DNA of 64,000 nucleotides. It comes from Buchnera aphidicola (Cinara cuneomaculata). Lineage in GTDB: Bacteria > Pseudomonadota > Gammaproteobacteria > Enterobacterales > Enterobacteriaceae. The stretch is from assembly GCF_900698865.1 (NCBI RefSeq), contig NZ_LR217695.1, positions 366,941-430,940 of the forward strand, read 5' to 3'. Shown here piece after piece: positions 10,651 to 22,075 of the stretch. A program made the position numbers and the translations under genes. The number at the start of each line of letters is the position of its first letter. Positions within the stretch are counted from its first letter, which is position 1. The notes beneath the pieces were generated by a model. The model saw only the letters and a list, made by a program, of their open reading frames with translations. It did not search any database and was not told the DNA's origin.

Positions 10651-11022
10651 TTATAAAACTTCTGGAGCCAAAGAAATAATTTTCATAAAAGATTCTGTTC
10701 TTAATTCTCTTGTCACTGGACCAAATATACGAGTTCCAATAGGCTGATTAGTAGCATCATTCAAGATAACACACGCATTACTATCAAAACATATCATAGA
10801 TCCATCTATTCGACGAATTCCTTTCTTAGTACGTACTACAACTGCCTTCATAACTTCACCTTTTTTTACTTTACTACGAGGAATTGCCTCTTTAATCGCT
10901 ACCTTTATAACATCACCGATGCGAGCATAACGTCGACGAGAACCCCCTAAAACTTTTATACACATAACTAAACGTGCGCCAGAATTATCAGCAACATTTA
11001 ATGTTGTTTGTACTTGAATCAT
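10651..11022 (-). CDS. rplN: 50S ribosomal protein L14
   Basis: L14 lies at the subunit interface. The 123 residues equal the E. coli length, with conserved [39 protein letters not shown] and [11 protein letters not shown]. It is the first gene of the spc operon. A 144-base spacer, the largest inside the ribosomal cluster apart from that before tuf, separates it from rpsQ and probably holds the spc promoter. Confidence 0.98.
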   Translation of the reverse strand: MIQVQTTLNVADNSGARLVMCIKVLGGSRRRYARIGDVIKVAIKEAIPRSKVKKGEVMKAVVVRTKKGIRRIDGSMICFDSNACVILNDATNQPIGTRIFGPVTRELRTESFMKIISLAPEVL

Positions 11023-11166
11023 ATCTATATATTCCTATAATTAAAAATTTATAAAATAAATCATATAACAAATTAATAAATATACATGTTAAAATAACAT
11101 AATAGAAGACATGAAACTATCTTTATATAACGCTCATGCCTCCTGATTATAAAAATAAAAAAATTT
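11023..11166 (-). promoter_or_regulatory. rpsQ-rplN spacer, probable spc operon promoter region
   Basis: This 144-base spacer separates the S10 operon from the spc operon, where E. coli has its spc promoter. On the minus strand TTAACA and TTATAT, 18 bases apart, could be a weak -35/-10 pair, but such matches are common in AT-rich DNA. A perfect AGGAGG precedes ATG at 11137 by one base, followed by only three more codons and a stop (11123-11137). Boundaries and function are uncertain. Confidence 0.35.
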
Positions 11167-11421
11167 TTAAATAATAGAATTTTCTATAACACGTAGTACA
11201 GTCCAAGATTTTGTTTTAGATATTGGACGACATTCACATATTTCAACTAAATCTCCAATCTTGCAAATATCTTTTTCATCATGTACACATAATTTGGTTC
11301 TTTTATTAACAAATTTACCATAAATAACATGTTTTACTCTACGGTCTATAGTAACTATAGTAGATTTTTGCATCTTATTACTAGTTACATAACCCTGTAA
11401 AATATTTTTTTTTTTATTCAT
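11167..11421 (-). CDS. rpsQ: 30S ribosomal protein S17
   Basis: S17 binds helix 11 of 16S rRNA. The 84-residue product, the E. coli length, has the OB-fold marks [33 protein letters not shown] and the conserved [10 protein letters not shown] motif near the end. It overlaps the end of rpmC by four bases, so the two are probably translationally coupled. It is the last gene of the S10 operon. Confidence 0.97.
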   Translation of the reverse strand: MNKKKNILQGYVTSNKMQKSTIVTIDRRVKHVIYGKFVNKRTKLCVHDEKDICKIGDLVEICECRPISKTKSWTVLRVIENSII

Positions 11422-11615
11422 AGTTGATGATTTGTCCTATTCGTTAAAATTGTTTTAATACGTGCGATTTTTCTTCTAACCTTTTTTATTAAATGTGTCT
11501 TTTTTAACTTTCCGGATGATAATTGAAGACGAATATTAAATTGTTCTTGTAACAATTCTAATAATTTTTTTTTTAAATCTTGTTTGTCACTATTATATTG
11601 AGTTATTTTATGCAT
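11418..11615 (-). CDS. rpmC: 50S ribosomal protein L29
   Basis: L29 lies at the peptide exit site and helps dock trigger factor and SRP. The 65-residue helical product contains [20 protein letters not shown] and [14 protein letters not shown], matching the family pattern of two helices. Its stop overlaps the rpsQ start (ATGA type). It follows rplP by three bases. Confidence 0.95.
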   Translation of the reverse strand: MHKITQYNSDKQDLKKKLLELLQEQFNIRLQLSSGKLKKTHLIKKVRRKIARIKTILTNRTNHQL

Positions 11616-11618
11616 AAA

Positions 11619-12029
11619 TTACATTACCGATTTAGAAACAAAAATAGTTTTAATAGGTAGTTTTGATGAAGCGCGTTTAAATACAGATCTAGATTCTTGT
11701 TCTGATATACCTTCAACTTCATATAATATTTTACCTGGCTGCACTAAAGCTACCCAATATTCAACATTACCTTTACCTTTGCCCATACGTACTTCTAGAG
11801 GTTTTTGTGTAATGGGTTTATCTGGAAAAACACGGATCCACATTTTACCTTGACGTTTTACTGACCTAGTAATTGTTCTACGAGCAGATTCAATTTGTCG
11901 AGACGTTAATCGACCTCTATCAATAGCTTTCAAACCGTATGTTCCAAAACTAATTTTATTATCAACAGATAAACCTCGATTTTTTCCTTTGTGCATTTTT
12001 CGAAATTTTGTACGTTTTGGTTGTAACAT
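11619..12029 (-). CDS. rplP: 50S ribosomal protein L16
   Basis: L16 helps shape the A site of the large subunit. The 136 residues equal E. coli L16. Conserved blocks are [37 protein letters not shown] and [20 protein letters not shown], with [10 protein letters not shown]. It lies between rpsC and rpmC in the S10 operon. Confidence 0.98.
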   Translation of the reverse strand: MLQPKRTKFRKMHKGKNRGLSVDNKISFGTYGLKAIDRGRLTSRQIESARRTITRSVKRQGKMWIRVFPDKPITQKPLEVRMGKGKGNVEYWVALVQPGKILYEVEGISEQESRSVFKRASSKLPIKTIFVSKSVM

Positions 12030-12049
12030 ATAGATAAATCTCCATAATA

Positions 12050-12754
12050 TTACCTACGATATTTGCGGGAAAATTTTTTCATTGAATTAAATTTTTTTTT
12101 ATCTTGTTTATGACTTAAAACCATATCACCTAATATTTCGCCTTTAAAAATCCATACTTTAACACCAATCACGCCGTACGTGGTATGTGCTTCTGAAGTA
12201 CTATATTCAATATCCGCCCTTAATGTATGCAAAGGCACTCTACCTTCTCGATACCATTCCCTACGTGCAATTTCAACACCTCCTAACCTACCACTTATTT
12301 CAACTTTGATCCCTTTAGCTCCTTGTCGAATAGCATTTTGTACTGAACGCTTCATAGCTCGACGAAACATAATCCGTCTTTCTAACTGTGAAGCGATATT
12401 ATCAGCTACCAATCTAGCATCTAATTCCGGTTTTCTAATTTCCGAAATATTAATTTGAGTCGGTACATTAGTTAATTTAGAAATTTCGATACGTAATTTT
12501 TCAACATCTTCACCTTTTTTGCCGATGACAATTCCAGGCCTAGCTGTATATATAGTTAGTTTAATACTTTTTGATAATCGTTCAATAACAATTTTTGAAA
12601 TCAAAGCTGTTATTAATTTTTTCATTATAAAACTACGGACTTTAAAATCACTATCTATATAGTTAGGAAATTCTTTTTTACTAGCAAACCAAATAGAATT
12701 CCAAGTTCTAATAATACCTAATCGCATACCATTAGGATGTACTTTTTGGCCCAT
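12050..12754 (-). CDS. rpsC: 30S ribosomal protein S3
   Basis: S3 lies at the mRNA entry channel. The 234-residue product begins [20 protein letters not shown]. It has the KH RNA-binding domain with [16 protein letters not shown] (about residues 74-89) and the C-terminal S3 signature [13 protein letters not shown]. The length is close to E. coli (233). It lies between rplV (two bases upstream) and rplP. Confidence 0.98.
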   Translation of the reverse strand: MGQKVHPNGMRLGIIRTWNSIWFASKKEFPNYIDSDFKVRSFIMKKLITALISKIVIERLSKSIKLTIYTARPGIVIGKKGEDVEKLRIEISKLTNVPTQINISEIRKPELDARLVADNIASQLERRIMFRRAMKRSVQNAIRQGAKGIKVEISGRLGGVEIARREWYREGRVPLHTLRADIEYSTSEAHTTYGVIGVKVWIFKGEILGDMVLSHKQDKKKFNSMKKFSRKYRR

Positions 12755-12756
12755 TA

Positions 12757-13104
12757 CTATCCTCCAGAATGTATAACATCAGATAAAATAATTGTCATAT
12801 GACTAGTTCTTTTTAAAATTCGATCAGCCCTACCTTTTGCTCGAGGCATCATACGCTTTAAACTACTACCGCCATCAACAAAAATTTTTGAAATAATCAA
12901 TATTTTTATATTACAACCGTAATTATGTTCCGCATTAGAAATTGCAGACTGCAATAATTTTTTTATTAAAAAAGCTGATTTTTTATTTAAATTCGACAAA
13001 ATACGTAATGCTAATAATGCATTTTTACCGCGAATAATATTAGCAACTAAACGAATTTTTTGAGCAGAAGAACGAATTTGATTATATTTAGCTAATATAT
13101 TCAT
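12757..13104 (-). CDS. rplV: 50S ribosomal protein L22
   Basis: L22 lines the peptide exit tunnel. I start at the ATG at 13104 (115 residues), which aligns with the E. coli start and lies 19 bases after the rpsS stop. A frame from 13158 would overlap rpsS and adds a Lys-rich piece unlike L22. Conserved parts are [25 protein letters not shown] and the signature [17 protein letters not shown]. Confidence 0.95.
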   Translation of the reverse strand: MNILAKYNQIRSSAQKIRLVANIIRGKNALLALRILSNLNKKSAFLIKKLLQSAISNAEHNYGCNIKILIISKIFVDGGSSLKRMMPRAKGRADRILKRTSHMTIILSDVIHSGG

Positions 13105-13123
13105 ATTATATTTCTTTATTTTT

Positions 13124-13408
13124 TTATTTAAGTGGTTTTTTAATTTTTTTATCTGCAATATGCCCTCTATAAGTTCTCGTAACAGAAAACTCTCCCAATT
13201 TATGACCTACCATTTCTTCTATAACAAACACTGGAACATGATTACGACCATTATGTACTAATATAGTTAAACCAATCATATTTGGAAAAATAGTAGATCG
13301 TCGAGACCATGTACGAATTGGTTTTTTTTTTCCTTCTTTTAATGATTTTTGAATCTTATTTAATAAATGAGCATCAATAAAAGGTCCTTTTCTAAGCGAA
13401 CGAGGCAT
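13124..13408 (-). CDS. rpsS: 30S ribosomal protein S19
   Basis: S19 lies in the head of the small subunit and pairs with S13. The 94-residue product begins [15 protein letters not shown] after Met. It keeps [29 protein letters not shown] and [21 protein letters not shown] precedes the ATG. It lies between rplB and rplV in the S10 operon. Confidence 0.98.
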   Translation of the reverse strand: MPRSLRKGPFIDAHLLNKIQKSLKEGKKKPIRTWSRRSTIFPNMIGLTILVHNGRNHVPVFVIEEMVGHKLGEFSVTRTYRGHIADKKIKKPLK

Positions 13409-13425
13409 AAGTTTATCCTATATAA

Positions 13426-14247
13426 TTATTTTTTTCTATGACGTATAATAAATCTTTCAGTTCGTTTATTTTTTCTAGTTTTTTTACCTTTTGTTTTTAA
13501 ACCCCACGGACTAACAGGATGTTTACCAAAATTTCTTCCTTCACCACCTCCGTGCGGATGATCAACAGGATTCATGGCTGTACCCCGTACAGTAGGTCTA
13601 ACACCAAATCGACGAGTAGCACCAGCTTTTCCTAAAATACGTAACATATGCTCTGAATTACCTACTTCACCTATAGTAGCGCGACATTCTATATGAATTT
13701 TTCTTAATTCTCCTGAACGTAAACGAATAATTACATACCGATCTTCTTTAGAAATTAATTGAGCATAATTACCTGCAGATCTAGCAATTTGACCTCCTTT
13801 ACCAATTTTCATTTCAATATTATGTATGATAGTTCCAGTCGGAATATTCTTTAATGGTAAAGAATTTCCTAACATAATAGAAGCAGAAGATCCAGATTCT
13901 ATAATATCACCTACTTTAATACCTTTAGGTTCCAAAATATAACTTCTAGTACCGTCACGATATAACAATAAAACTATATTAGATGATCGATTAGGATCAT
14001 ATTCAATTCTTTGAACTGTCGCTTTAATATTATCCTTACATCTTTTAAAATCAATACAACGATATAATCTTTTATGTCCGCCGCCTATATGACGCATAGT
14101 TATGCGACCATAATTATTTCTACCTCCTGTTTTATTTTTTTTATGTAATAAAGGAGCATAAGGTCTGCCTTTGTATAAATTAGGATGAACAACTTTTATT
14201 ACATGACGCCTGCCAGGTGATGTTGGTTTACATTTTATAACAGCCAT
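13426..14247 (-). CDS. rplB: 50S ribosomal protein L2
   Basis: L2 binds 23S rRNA near the peptidyl-transferase centre. The 273 residues equal E. coli L2. The two-domain fold is complete, with [37 protein letters not shown], and the essential C-terminal [18 protein letters not shown] containing the conserved His. AGGAG lies upstream of the ATG. It lies between rplW and rpsS. Confidence 0.98.
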   Translation of the reverse strand: MAVIKCKPTSPGRRHVIKVVHPNLYKGRPYAPLLHKKNKTGGRNNYGRITMRHIGGGHKRLYRCIDFKRCKDNIKATVQRIEYDPNRSSNIVLLLYRDGTRSYILEPKGIKVGDIIESGSSASIMLGNSLPLKNIPTGTIIHNIEMKIGKGGQIARSAGNYAQLISKEDRYVIIRLRSGELRKIHIECRATIGEVGNSEHMLRILGKAGATRRFGVRPTVRGTAMNPVDHPHGGGEGRNFGKHPVSPWGLKTKGKKTRKNKRTERFIIRHRKK

Positions 14248-14264
14248 ATAAACTCCTATTATAT

Positions 14265-14567
14265 TTATTTAGAATGTCCTAAAAACTCCAAATTTTGACC
14301 GGATTGTAAAACAATATATGCTTTTTTCCAATCACTACGTTTAAATATCTTATTTTTTTGACGTTTTCTTTTACCTTTAACGATTAATGTATTGATTTTA
14401 TATACTTTAATATTAAAAATTTTTTCAATAGCTGATTTAATTTCACATTTAGTAGAATTTTTTAAAACTTTTATCACTACAGTATTATTTTTCTGCATAT
14501 TATTTGATGATTTTTCAGAAATATGCGGCGCTAATATTATTTTTAATAATCTTTCCGTTAGAGTCAT
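14265..14567 (-). CDS. rplW: 50S ribosomal protein L23
   Basis: L23 is at the tunnel exit and docks trigger factor and SRP. The 100-residue product, the E. coli length, starts [20 protein letters not shown] and keeps [19 protein letters not shown] and the basic loop [20 protein letters not shown]. Its start overlaps the rplD stop by four bases, indicating coupled translation. The loop residues are more Lys-rich than in E. coli. Confidence 0.97.
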   Translation of the reverse strand: MTLTERLLKIILAPHISEKSSNNMQKNNTVVIKVLKNSTKCEIKSAIEKIFNIKVYKINTLIVKGKRKRQKNKIFKRSDWKKAYIVLQSGQNLEFLGHSK

Positions 14568-15169
14568 CGAAACATAACCTTAATTTTTTTAATCGCCGAT
14601 ACCGTTAATAAAATGTTATCATACGACATTAAACTGATAGGATTAATAGATTGTGCATTTAAAATACATACAAAATACAAATTTCGAGATGCATAAAGTA
14701 AATTACGACTTATATTATCAGTAATAATTAAAACACGTTTAAAATTCATAGATTGTAATTTTTGATATAAAACTTTCGTTTTAGGAGATTTTATATCAAA
14801 ATCTGTAAATATAAATAAACGATTTTGTCTAATTAATTCCGAAAAAATACTTTTTATAGCGCCTTGATACATTTTTTTATTTATTTTTAGTAGATATTTT
14901 TTAGGTTTGGCTGCAAATGATACACCCCCAGACCTCCAAATAGGACTTCTTAATGATCCTGCACGAGCCCTACCCGTTCCTTTTTGTCTCCATGGTTTTT
15001 TTCCTGATCCCGATACCTCTGATCTACTTTTCTGAGCTTTACTACCTTGTCTTTTACGAGCTAAATAAGCCACTGTAATTTGATGAATAAGCGGTTCATT
15101 ATATGAAACATTAAAAATACGTTCAGGTAACCTACATGTTACACCAGTATCATGACATACGACTTCCAT
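14564..15169 (-). CDS. rplD: 50S ribosomal protein L4
   Basis: L4 lines the exit tunnel and, in E. coli, represses the S10 operon. The 201 residues equal E. coli L4. The extended loop is conserved: RQGSKAQKSRSEVSGSGKKP and WRQKGTGRARAGSLRSPIWR. The globular part is divergent and Ile/Lys-rich. The stop overlaps the rplW start. Whether L4 autoregulation persists cannot be seen. Confidence 0.97.
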   Translation of the reverse strand: MEVVCHDTGVTCRLPERIFNVSYNEPLIHQITVAYLARKRQGSKAQKSRSEVSGSGKKPWRQKGTGRARAGSLRSPIWRSGGVSFAAKPKKYLLKINKKMYQGAIKSIFSELIRQNRLFIFTDFDIKSPKTKVLYQKLQSMNFKRVLIITDNISRNLLYASRNLYFVCILNAQSINPISLMSYDNILLTVSAIKKIKVMFR

Positions 15170-15183
15170 ATTTTTATACTCCT

Positions 15184-15816
15184 TTATTTTTTCTTCACAG
15201 CAGGCTTTAATATTACATCTCCGCCGATAAAACCAGGAACAGAACCTTTAATCAAAATTATTTTTTTGATAGCATCTATTTTTATAACTCTTAAATTTTG
15301 AATAGTATTACGTACGTTACCTAAATGACCTGACATTTTTTTACCTTTAAAAACATGACCGGGGGTCTGATTTTGACCAATAGATCCTGGTACACGATGA
15401 GATAAAGAATTACCATGAGTAGCATCTTGCATTCTAAAATTCCAACGTTTAACTGTACCCGCAAAACCTTTTCCTTTAGTAATACCCGTCACATCTACTT
15501 TTGCAATATTTTTAAAAAAATCAATTGTTATTCTTTGACCGTATTTAAATCGTGATATTTTCTGACATCTAAATTCCCATAAACCTCTACCAACAGGTAC
15601 ATTATTTTTAATAAAATGACCACGTTCTGGTTTTAAAATTCTATTTTTATTTTTAGTTCCTGTAGTAACCTGAATAGATTCATAATTATCAGTTTCTAAT
15701 GATTTAATTTGTACTATCACATTATCAAGTACTTCAACAACAGTCACTGGAACTGATGAATTATCATCCGCAAAAATACGTGTCATTCCTAACTTTTTAC
15801 CAACTAAACCTATCAT
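15184..15816 (-). CDS. rplC: 50S ribosomal protein L3
   Basis: L3 starts large-subunit assembly and reaches the peptidyl-transferase centre. The 210-residue product begins [15 protein letters not shown] and contains [33 protein letters not shown] and [10 protein letters not shown]. Gln in the GQNQTPG part is the site methylated by PrmB in E. coli. It lies 14 bases before rplD. Confidence 0.98.
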   Translation of the reverse strand: MIGLVGKKLGMTRIFADDNSSVPVTVVEVLDNVIVQIKSLETDNYESIQVTTGTKNKNRILKPERGHFIKNNVPVGRGLWEFRCQKISRFKYGQRITIDFFKNIAKVDVTGITKGKGFAGTVKRWNFRMQDATHGNSLSHRVPGSIGQNQTPGHVFKGKKMSGHLGNVRNTIQNLRVIKIDAIKKIILIKGSVPGFIGGDVILKPAVKKK

Positions 15817-15867
15817 AGATTATGTAACCTTATTAGTTAATCATTGATATTTTATGATTATTTTCAA

Positions 15868-16206
<339 letters not shown>

Positions 16207-16341
16207 CTACCTTCATAAATTTAATTGAATAAAATTTTTATATTTAAAGTTATATGATTATTAAAAAATTTAAAAATCACTTTATTACAATAAAATTTTT
16301 TACATAAATATCAAGATATCTGCATTTCAGCCATTAAAATA

Positions 16342-16371
16342 TCAAGAAAAGAGAAAATACTCTATTCTTGA
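16342..16371 (-). terminator. Probable terminator after tuf (str operon)
   Basis: A stem of TCAAGAA (16342-16348) with TTCTTGA (16365-16371), plus an inner AGAG/CTCT pairing, lies 44 bases beyond the tuf stop. Read on the minus strand it is followed by ATATTTTAA, a weak U-rich tail. It fits an end for the str operon before the S10 operon starts. Bases 16180-16341 hold no gene and probably the S10 promoter. Confidence 0.55.
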
Positions 16372-16414
16372 CAAAATATTAAAATGTTGATACATAATAA
16401 AATTTATATAAAAA

Positions 16415-17599
16415 TTATGCAATCACTTTTGTGACTACACCTGCTCCGACAGTACGCCCACCTTCTCGAATTGCAAAACGCAGTCCTTCAGCCATCGCAA
16501 TTGGATGTATTAAAGTAACGACTATTTTTATATTATCTCCAGGCATGACCATTTCTACATTATCCGGTAATTCAATGGATCCTGTAACATCAGTAGTACG
16601 AAAATAAAATTGTGGACGATATCCTTTAAAAAAAGGAGTATGTCTTCCACCTTCTTCTTTAGATAAAACATATACTTCAGATTCAAATTTTAAATGAGGA
16701 TGAATAGTTCCGGGTTTTGCTAGAACTTGTCCGCGCTCAATATCATCACGTTTAGTACCTCTTAATAAGATTCCGACATTTTCTCCAGCACGACCTTCAT
16801 CTAGTAATTTACGGAACATTTCCACACCTGTACATATTGTCTTAGTAGTTGATTTGATACCAACAATTTCAATTTCTTCACCCACTTTCACAACACCTCT
16901 TTCAATACGGCCAGTTACTACAGTACCTCTACCGGAAATTGAAAAAACATCTTCTATTGGTAATAAGAACGGTTCATCAATTGCTCTAATTGGTACCGGA
17001 ATGTACGTATCTAAATAACCTGCTAATTCAATAATTTTATCTTCCCAAACTTTATCACCTTCCAAAGCTTTTAGTGCTGACCCACGAATTATCGGAATAT
17101 CTTCTCCGGGGAAATCATATTGAGTTAATAAATCACGAACTTCCATTTCTACTAATTCTAGTAATTCTTCGTCATCTACCATATCACATTTATTTAAAAA
17201 TACGATAATGTGCGGTACACCTACTTGTCTACCTAATAAAATATGTTCTCTAGTTTGAGGCATTGGACCATCAGTTGCCGCTACAACTAATATTGCTCCA
17301 TCCATTTGAGCAGCTCCAGTAATCATATTTTTAATATAATCTGCGTGACCAGGACAATCCACATGAGCATAGTGACGTACATTCGTGTCATATTCAACAT
17401 GCGAAGTATTTATAGTTATACCTCTAGCTTTTTCTTCTGGAGCGTTATCTATTTGTTCAAACGCGCAAGCCGTACCACCAAATCGTTTCGATAACACAGT
17501 TGTAATTGCTGCTGTTAAAGTTGTTTTACCATGATCTACATGTCCAATAGTTCCTACATTAATATGTGGTTTAGAACGATTAAATTTTTCTTTTGACAT
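16415..17599 (-). CDS. tuf: Elongation factor Tu
   Basis: EF-Tu carries aminoacyl-tRNA to the ribosome as a GTP complex. The 394 residues equal E. coli EF-Tu. The GTP-binding motifs are GHVDHGKTT (19-27), DCPGHADYI with the catalytic His, NKCDMVD and GSALKALEG. Domains 2 and 3 follow with [11 protein letters not shown] and the C-terminal [21 protein letters not shown] lies upstream of the ATG. Only one tuf copy is visible here, last in the str operon. Its codons are less AT-biased in conserved blocks than those of its neighbours, as expected of a highly expressed gene. Confidence 0.99.
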   Translation of the reverse strand: MSKEKFNRSKPHINVGTIGHVDHGKTTLTAAITTVLSKRFGGTACAFEQIDNAPEEKARGITINTSHVEYDTNVRHYAHVDCPGHADYIKNMITGAAQMDGAILVVAATDGPMPQTREHILLGRQVGVPHIIVFLNKCDMVDDEELLELVEMEVRDLLTQYDFPGEDIPIIRGSALKALEGDKVWEDKIIELAGYLDTYIPVPIRAIDEPFLLPIEDVFSISGRGTVVTGRIERGVVKVGEEIEIVGIKSTTKTICTGVEMFRKLLDEGRAGENVGILLRGTKRDDIERGQVLAKPGTIHPHLKFESEVYVLSKEEGGRHTPFFKGYRPQFYFRTTDVTGSIELPDNVEMVMPGDNIKIVVTLIHPIAMAEGLRFAIREGGRTVGAGVVTKVIA

Positions 17600-17672
17600 A
17601 ACTTAGTCCTTAATTATTTAAATAATTTCTACCGATTAAAATTATTAAAATTGTTATTATTTTTTATATATA

Positions 17673-19784
17673 TTAAACTGATCGATTTGAAATAATCGAA
17701 TCACGAATTATAGCAGGAGCTTCCATATATTTCATAAATTCCATAGAATAAGAAGCTCTACCTTGTGTTTGAGACCTTAAATCAGTTGCATAACCAAACA
17801 TTTCTGATAAAGGAATATATGCTCTAATATTTTTTCCTCCAATAGCATCATCAACCATTCCTTCAATAATACCACGTCGCCGGTTAATATCTCCAATAAC
17901 ATCTCCCATATATTCTTCAGGCGTTTCTACTTCTACCTGCATAATTGGTTCTAATAAAATCGGATTAGCTTGTTTAAAAGCCGATTTAAATGCATACGAA
18001 GCTGCTAATTTAAAGGCTAATTCAGAAGAATCAACATCATGATATGAACCATCGTGCAAACGAACTCCGATATCTACAACCGGATATCCCGCTAAAGGAC
18101 CGGATTTTAACTGTTCTTGAATACCTTTATCGATAGCTGAAATATACTCTCCTGGAATTGAACCGCCTTTAATATCATTCACAAAAGAATATCCGGAACT
18201 ATTTGATTTTAAAGGAAAAATATCAATAACTACATGCCCATATTGACCCCTTCCTCCAGATTGTTTAATATGTTTGCCGGTAATATCAACTACTTCTTTT
18301 AAAATCGTTTCACGATACGCAACTTGAGGCTTACCTATATTAGCGTCTACTTTAAACTCACGTTTCATACGATCAATAATGATCTCTAAATGCAATTCTC
18401 CCATTCCAGCAACAATAGTCTGATTAGATTCATGATCTGTCCATACTCGAAAAGACGGATCTTCTTTAGCTAATCTATTTAATGCTAATCCCATTTTTTC
18501 CTGATCTGCCTTGGTTTTTGGCTCGACAGCAATAGAAATAACTGGTTCTGGAAAATCCATTTTTTCTAAAATAACTGGAGAAGAGATATCACATAACGTG
18601 TCTCCTGTTGTAACATTTTTTAAACCAATCGCCGCAGCAATATCTCCCGCTCGAACTTCCTTAATTTCTTCACGTTTATTAGCATGCATTTGAACAATTC
18701 GACCAAATCGTTCAGTATGATTCTTAACAGAATTTAAAACTACATCTCCTGATCGGACAACTCCTGAATAAACACGAAAAAATGTTAAATTCCCAACAAA
18801 AGCATCAGATGCAATTTTAAAAGCTAAAGCGGAAAAAGGCTGCGAATCATCTGATCGATGAATAGAATTAAAATGATTCTTGTCTTTAACAAAATCTTTA
18901 ATATCATCAGTATCTTTAGGTGAAGGTAAATACTCAATAATTGCATCTAATAACGCTTGTACACCTTTATTTTTAAACGCTGATCCACATGTTATTAATG
19001 TAATTTCATTATTTAAAGCTCTAATCCTTAATCCTTTTTTAATATCTTTTTCATTTAAATATTCATTTTGTAAATACTGTTCCATTAATTGATCATTTGC
19101 TTCGGCAGCAATCTCTATTAAATTTATATGCCATTTTTTAGAAATAGATAACAATTCTTGAGGAATATCTAAATATTGAAAAGTTATTCCCTGATCTTGT
19201 TCCGACCACTTAATTGCTTTCATTTTTACTAAATCAATTACACCTTCAAAATTTTCTTCTGCTCCAATAGCTAATTGAATTGGAACAGCAATAGTACTTA
19301 ATCGTTCACGAATCTGATCAACAACTTTAAAAAAATTAGCACCCATTCGATCCATTTTATTGACAAAAGCGATTCTAGGTACTTTATATTTATTAGCTTG
19401 TCTCCAAACTGTTTCAGATTGAGGCTGAACACCCCCAACCGCACAGTAAATCATAACAACACCATCTAATATTCGCATAGATCGTTCTACTTCGATGGTA
19501 AAATCAACATGTCCTGGAGTATCAATAATATTAATTCTATGTGATAAAAATTGTTTGGCCATACCTGACCAAAAAGTAGTAGTAGCTGCTGAAGTAATAG
19601 TAATACCACGTTCTTGTTCTTGTACCATCCAATCCATGGTAGCAGCACCATCATGAACTTCACCAATCTTGTAATTAATTCCAGTATAAAATAATATACG
19701 TTCTGTAGTAGTTGTTTTACCGGCATCAATGTGTGCACTAATCCCAATATTTCGATATTGAGTAATAGGTGTTATACGCGCCAT
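17673..19784 (-). CDS. fusA: Elongation factor G
   Basis: EF-G drives translocation of tRNA and mRNA with GTP, and helps recycle ribosomes. The 703-residue length matches E. coli (704). The G domain has [32 protein letters not shown] and [10 protein letters not shown]; domains IV and V include [13 protein letters not shown] and [17 protein letters not shown] precedes the ATG. It lies between rpsG and tuf in the str operon. Confidence 0.99.
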   Translation of the reverse strand: MARITPITQYRNIGISAHIDAGKTTTTERILFYTGINYKIGEVHDGAATMDWMVQEQERGITITSAATTTFWSGMAKQFLSHRINIIDTPGHVDFTIEVERSMRILDGVVMIYCAVGGVQPQSETVWRQANKYKVPRIAFVNKMDRMGANFFKVVDQIRERLSTIAVPIQLAIGAEENFEGVIDLVKMKAIKWSEQDQGITFQYLDIPQELLSISKKWHINLIEIAAEANDQLMEQYLQNEYLNEKDIKKGLRIRALNNEITLITCGSAFKNKGVQALLDAIIEYLPSPKDTDDIKDFVKDKNHFNSIHRSDDSQPFSALAFKIASDAFVGNLTFFRVYSGVVRSGDVVLNSVKNHTERFGRIVQMHANKREEIKEVRAGDIAAAIGLKNVTTGDTLCDISSPVILEKMDFPEPVISIAVEPKTKADQEKMGLALNRLAKEDPSFRVWTDHESNQTIVAGMGELHLEIIIDRMKREFKVDANIGKPQVAYRETILKEVVDITGKHIKQSGGRGQYGHVVIDIFPLKSNSSGYSFVNDIKGGSIPGEYISAIDKGIQEQLKSGPLAGYPVVDIGVRLHDGSYHDVDSSELAFKLAASYAFKSAFKQANPILLEPIMQVEVETPEEYMGDVIGDINRRRGIIEGMVDDAIGGKNIRAYIPLSEMFGYATDLRSQTQGRASYSMEFMKYMEAPAIIRDSIISNRSV

Positions 19785-19866
19785 AAAAATCCTTGTAGTA
19801 TATTCTTACTAAAATAAAATAAAAAATTTATTTCAAATAGAAATATTATTTATAAATAAATTAAGT

Positions 19867-20337
19867 TTACCAACGATAGTGTGCGAATGCCTTGTTAGCG
19901 TCAGCCATTTTATGAACTTCTTCACGTTTTCGTACGGCTGATCCTTTATTATCTATTGCATCTAATAACTCATTCGTTAATCGAACTGACATTGATTTAT
20001 CTATACGTTTACGAGCTGCACTAATTATCCATCGCATAGCTAAAGTATTTTTTCTTGTAGGACGAACTTCTATAGGAACTTGATATGTAGATCCTCCAAC
20101 ACGACGAGATTTAACTTCTACAGAAGGTTTGACATTATTTAATGCAAGTGTAAAAATATCTAATTCTTTTTTTTTTAATTTTTTAGATAAAGCTGATAAA
20201 GCAGAATACACAATCTTTTCTGCAAGAGATTTTTTACCATTAATCATTAATATATTAATAAATTTAGCTAACAAATCCGAAGAGAACTTAGGATCCGGTA
20301 AAATCTTTCGTTGAGCTACTATACGACGACGCGGCAT
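19867..20337 (-). CDS. rpsG: 30S ribosomal protein S7
   Basis: S7 starts assembly of the small-subunit head and contacts the E site. The 156-residue product starts [20 protein letters not shown] and has [30 protein letters not shown] and [20 protein letters not shown] at the end. It matches the short S7 form found in E. coli B strains. It lies between rpsL and fusA. Confidence 0.98.
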   Translation of the reverse strand: MPRRRIVAQRKILPDPKFSSDLLAKFINILMINGKKSLAEKIVYSALSALSKKLKKKELDIFTLALNNVKPSVEVKSRRVGGSTYQVPIEVRPTRKNTLAMRWIISAARKRIDKSMSVRLTNELLDAIDNKGSAVRKREEVHKMADANKAFAHYRW

Positions 20338-20358
20338 AATTAAACTCCTAAATAATAT

Positions 20359-20733
20359 TTATATTTTTATTTTTTTAACACCGTATTTAGATCGACTTTT
20401 TTTTCGATCCTTAACACCGGAACAATCTAAAGAACCTCTCACAACATGATACCGTACTCCAGGCAAATCTTTTACTCTACCTCCGCGAATCAAAATAACA
20501 GAATGTTCTTGCAAATTATGACCTTCACCTCCAATATATGCAGTAACTTCATAGCCATTAGTTAATCGAACACGACATACTTTTCTTAATGCAGAATTTG
20601 GTTTTTTAGGAGTGGTAGTATATACTCGAGTACATACTCCTCGTTTTTGCGGACAACCCGATAATGCAGGTACATTAGTTTTTACTAATTTTCGTGATCT
20701 AGGATAACGAACTAATTGATTAATTGTAGACAT
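20359..20733 (-). CDS. rpsL: 30S ribosomal protein S12
   Basis: S12 controls decoding accuracy at the A site. I start at the ATG at 20733 (124 residues, the E. coli length), preceded by GGGGAA; the in-frame codons upstream to 20796 are not S12-like. Conserved motifs are [40 protein letters not shown] and [12 protein letters not shown]. The Lys at the classic streptomycin site (TPKKPNS) is present, so the protein looks streptomycin sensitive by sequence. It is the first ribosomal gene of the str operon. Confidence 0.98.
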   Translation of the reverse strand: MSTINQLVRYPRSRKLVKTNVPALSGCPQKRGVCTRVYTTTPKKPNSALRKVCRVRLTNGYEVTAYIGGEGHNLQEHSVILIRGGRVKDLPGVRYHVVRGSLDCSGVKDRKKSRSKYGVKKIKI

Positions 20734-20835
20734 ATATTCCCCAAAATATTTTATATTTATATACAACGTATATAATATTAAATTAAAAATATTCAATATA
20801 GAGATATCTCTATTATTTTTGTTAAAAATAATTAT

Positions 20836-21126
20836 TTACCAAGTCATGTTCGACTTGTGACCTGCGGTCAAATAAACAAAACTTTGATAATTCGATAATA
20901 TTAAACGTTTTTTTTTTGCTATAGTCAATAATCCTCTAGCAGACAAATCATCCTGCAAAAAATATACTAAATTAAAATTATCATATATTTTTTTAGAATT
21001 ATCATTATTTACTAAACTTAATATTACGCCATCTTGAATACATATTAAATCATCAAATACTGAACTAAATGATAATAAAGAAGACATAGATATGTTATAT
21101 GGAGAATTTGATAAAATATGTAACAT
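20836..21126 (-). CDS. tusB: Sulfur relay protein TusB
   Basis: TusB is part of the TusBCD hexamer, which passes sulfur from TusA to TusE for 2-thiouridine in the wobble base of Lys, Glu and Gln tRNAs. The 96-residue product (95 in E. coli) starts MLHILSNSPYN and shares the patterns CIQDGVILSL, DLSARGLL and the end MTW. It lies between tusC and rpsL, as in enterics. IscS, the sulfur donor of the relay, is at 57.7 kb. Confidence 0.92.
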   Translation of the reverse strand: MLHILSNSPYNISMSSLLSFSSVFDDLICIQDGVILSLVNNDNSKKIYDNFNLVYFLQDDLSARGLLTIAKKKRLILSNYQSFVYLTAGHKSNMTW

Positions 21127-21138
21127 AATTTTTAATTC

Positions 21139-21507
21139 TCACCATGTAAAAATAAAATCAAATTGATTTATTTTTTTTTTAATACATACACGATTCAAAA
21201 ATTTTACTGGTAACAAAAAATCATCATTATCTTTTAAACCACGTTGATATGCTGATCTTTTACAAAAAAAAAAATTTTTTATTTCATATAATAATAAAAT
21301 TTTAAATGAAAGAGAATAGTTATGTAAACAAATCAATTCCGGTTTTTGAAATTGCATTAACTGTAATACACCATCATCAATAAAAAATAGAGCAATTTTA
21401 TTGCTAAATAAAGAATAAGAAATAATCAAATCTAATCCTTCTTTACTAAAAGTATCCCCGTGAGGAGCTCGCGAAAAAATAAAAGCAACTGATTTCATAA
21501 AATTCAT
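21139..21507 (-). CDS. tusC: Sulfur relay protein TusC
   Basis: TusC is the second TusBCD subunit. The 122-residue product shares FIFSRAPHGDTFSKEGLD, FFIDDGVLQLM and LYEI with E. coli TusC. Two ATGs are possible, at 21507 and 21498; the second gives MKSVAFIFS, closer to the E. coli start. Neither has a clear ribosome binding site. It lies between tusD and tusB. Confidence 0.92.
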   Translation of the reverse strand: MNFMKSVAFIFSRAPHGDTFSKEGLDLIISYSLFSNKIALFFIDDGVLQLMQFQKPELICLHNYSLSFKILLLYEIKNFFFCKRSAYQRGLKDNDDFLLPVKFLNRVCIKKKINQFDFIFTW

Positions 21508-21519
21508 TTATTATTATAA

Positions 21520-21906
21520 TTAAAATTGTATAATACGATCACAATCATGTATTGAATGAGATAATTCACTTAAAGTTATCCAGTTAAATATAGAAGAAAC
21601 GTTATGTTGAATTTTTTCAATTTTATTCATAGATTCACTTAAAAAAATTCCTCTCCTATAAGCAGAACTAGGACAAACACATAAAGAAATATTATATTTT
21701 TTTTTTAACTGGATCCATCCACGTAATATATTAAATTCATGCTTGGGAGGATGCATCATGCAGTTAGCGTTATATACGCCCGAAGCATAAAAAAAAACTT
21801 TTTTTATACAGAAATTTGATAAAATAATTGATTTAATAAATAAAAAAGCAGTTATAGCATTTTGTGTACCATAAGGTAAACCAGTTACAAACACAATATA
21901 ATTCAT
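21520..21906 (-). CDS. tusD: Sulfur relay protein TusD
   Basis: TusD carries the persulfide-forming cysteine of the TusBCD complex. The 128 residues equal E. coli TusD. The active Cys is seen at residue 78 in CVCPSSAYRRG, and the conserved FFYASGVYNAN and the end CDRIIQF are present. It is the first gene of tusDCB, leading into rpsL. The 169-base AT-rich spacer to trpS probably carries its promoter. Confidence 0.94.
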   Translation of the reverse strand: MNYIVFVTGLPYGTQNAITAFLFIKSIILSNFCIKKVFFYASGVYNANCMMHPPKHEFNILRGWIQLKKKYNISLCVCPSSAYRRGIFLSESMNKIEKIQHNVSSIFNWITLSELSHSIHDCDRIIQF

Positions 21907-22075
21907 ATGCCAACCACAACAATAAATTGTATATAATAAGATTTATTATTTAATAAAATATTTATGTAAATAGTTTATTAATAATTAAAATATTAAATAA
22001 TAATAATAATTATTATTATACTTGAAAAAATAGTTATATATTATAATTATTTTGTATAATGCTCAAATATTGTAT

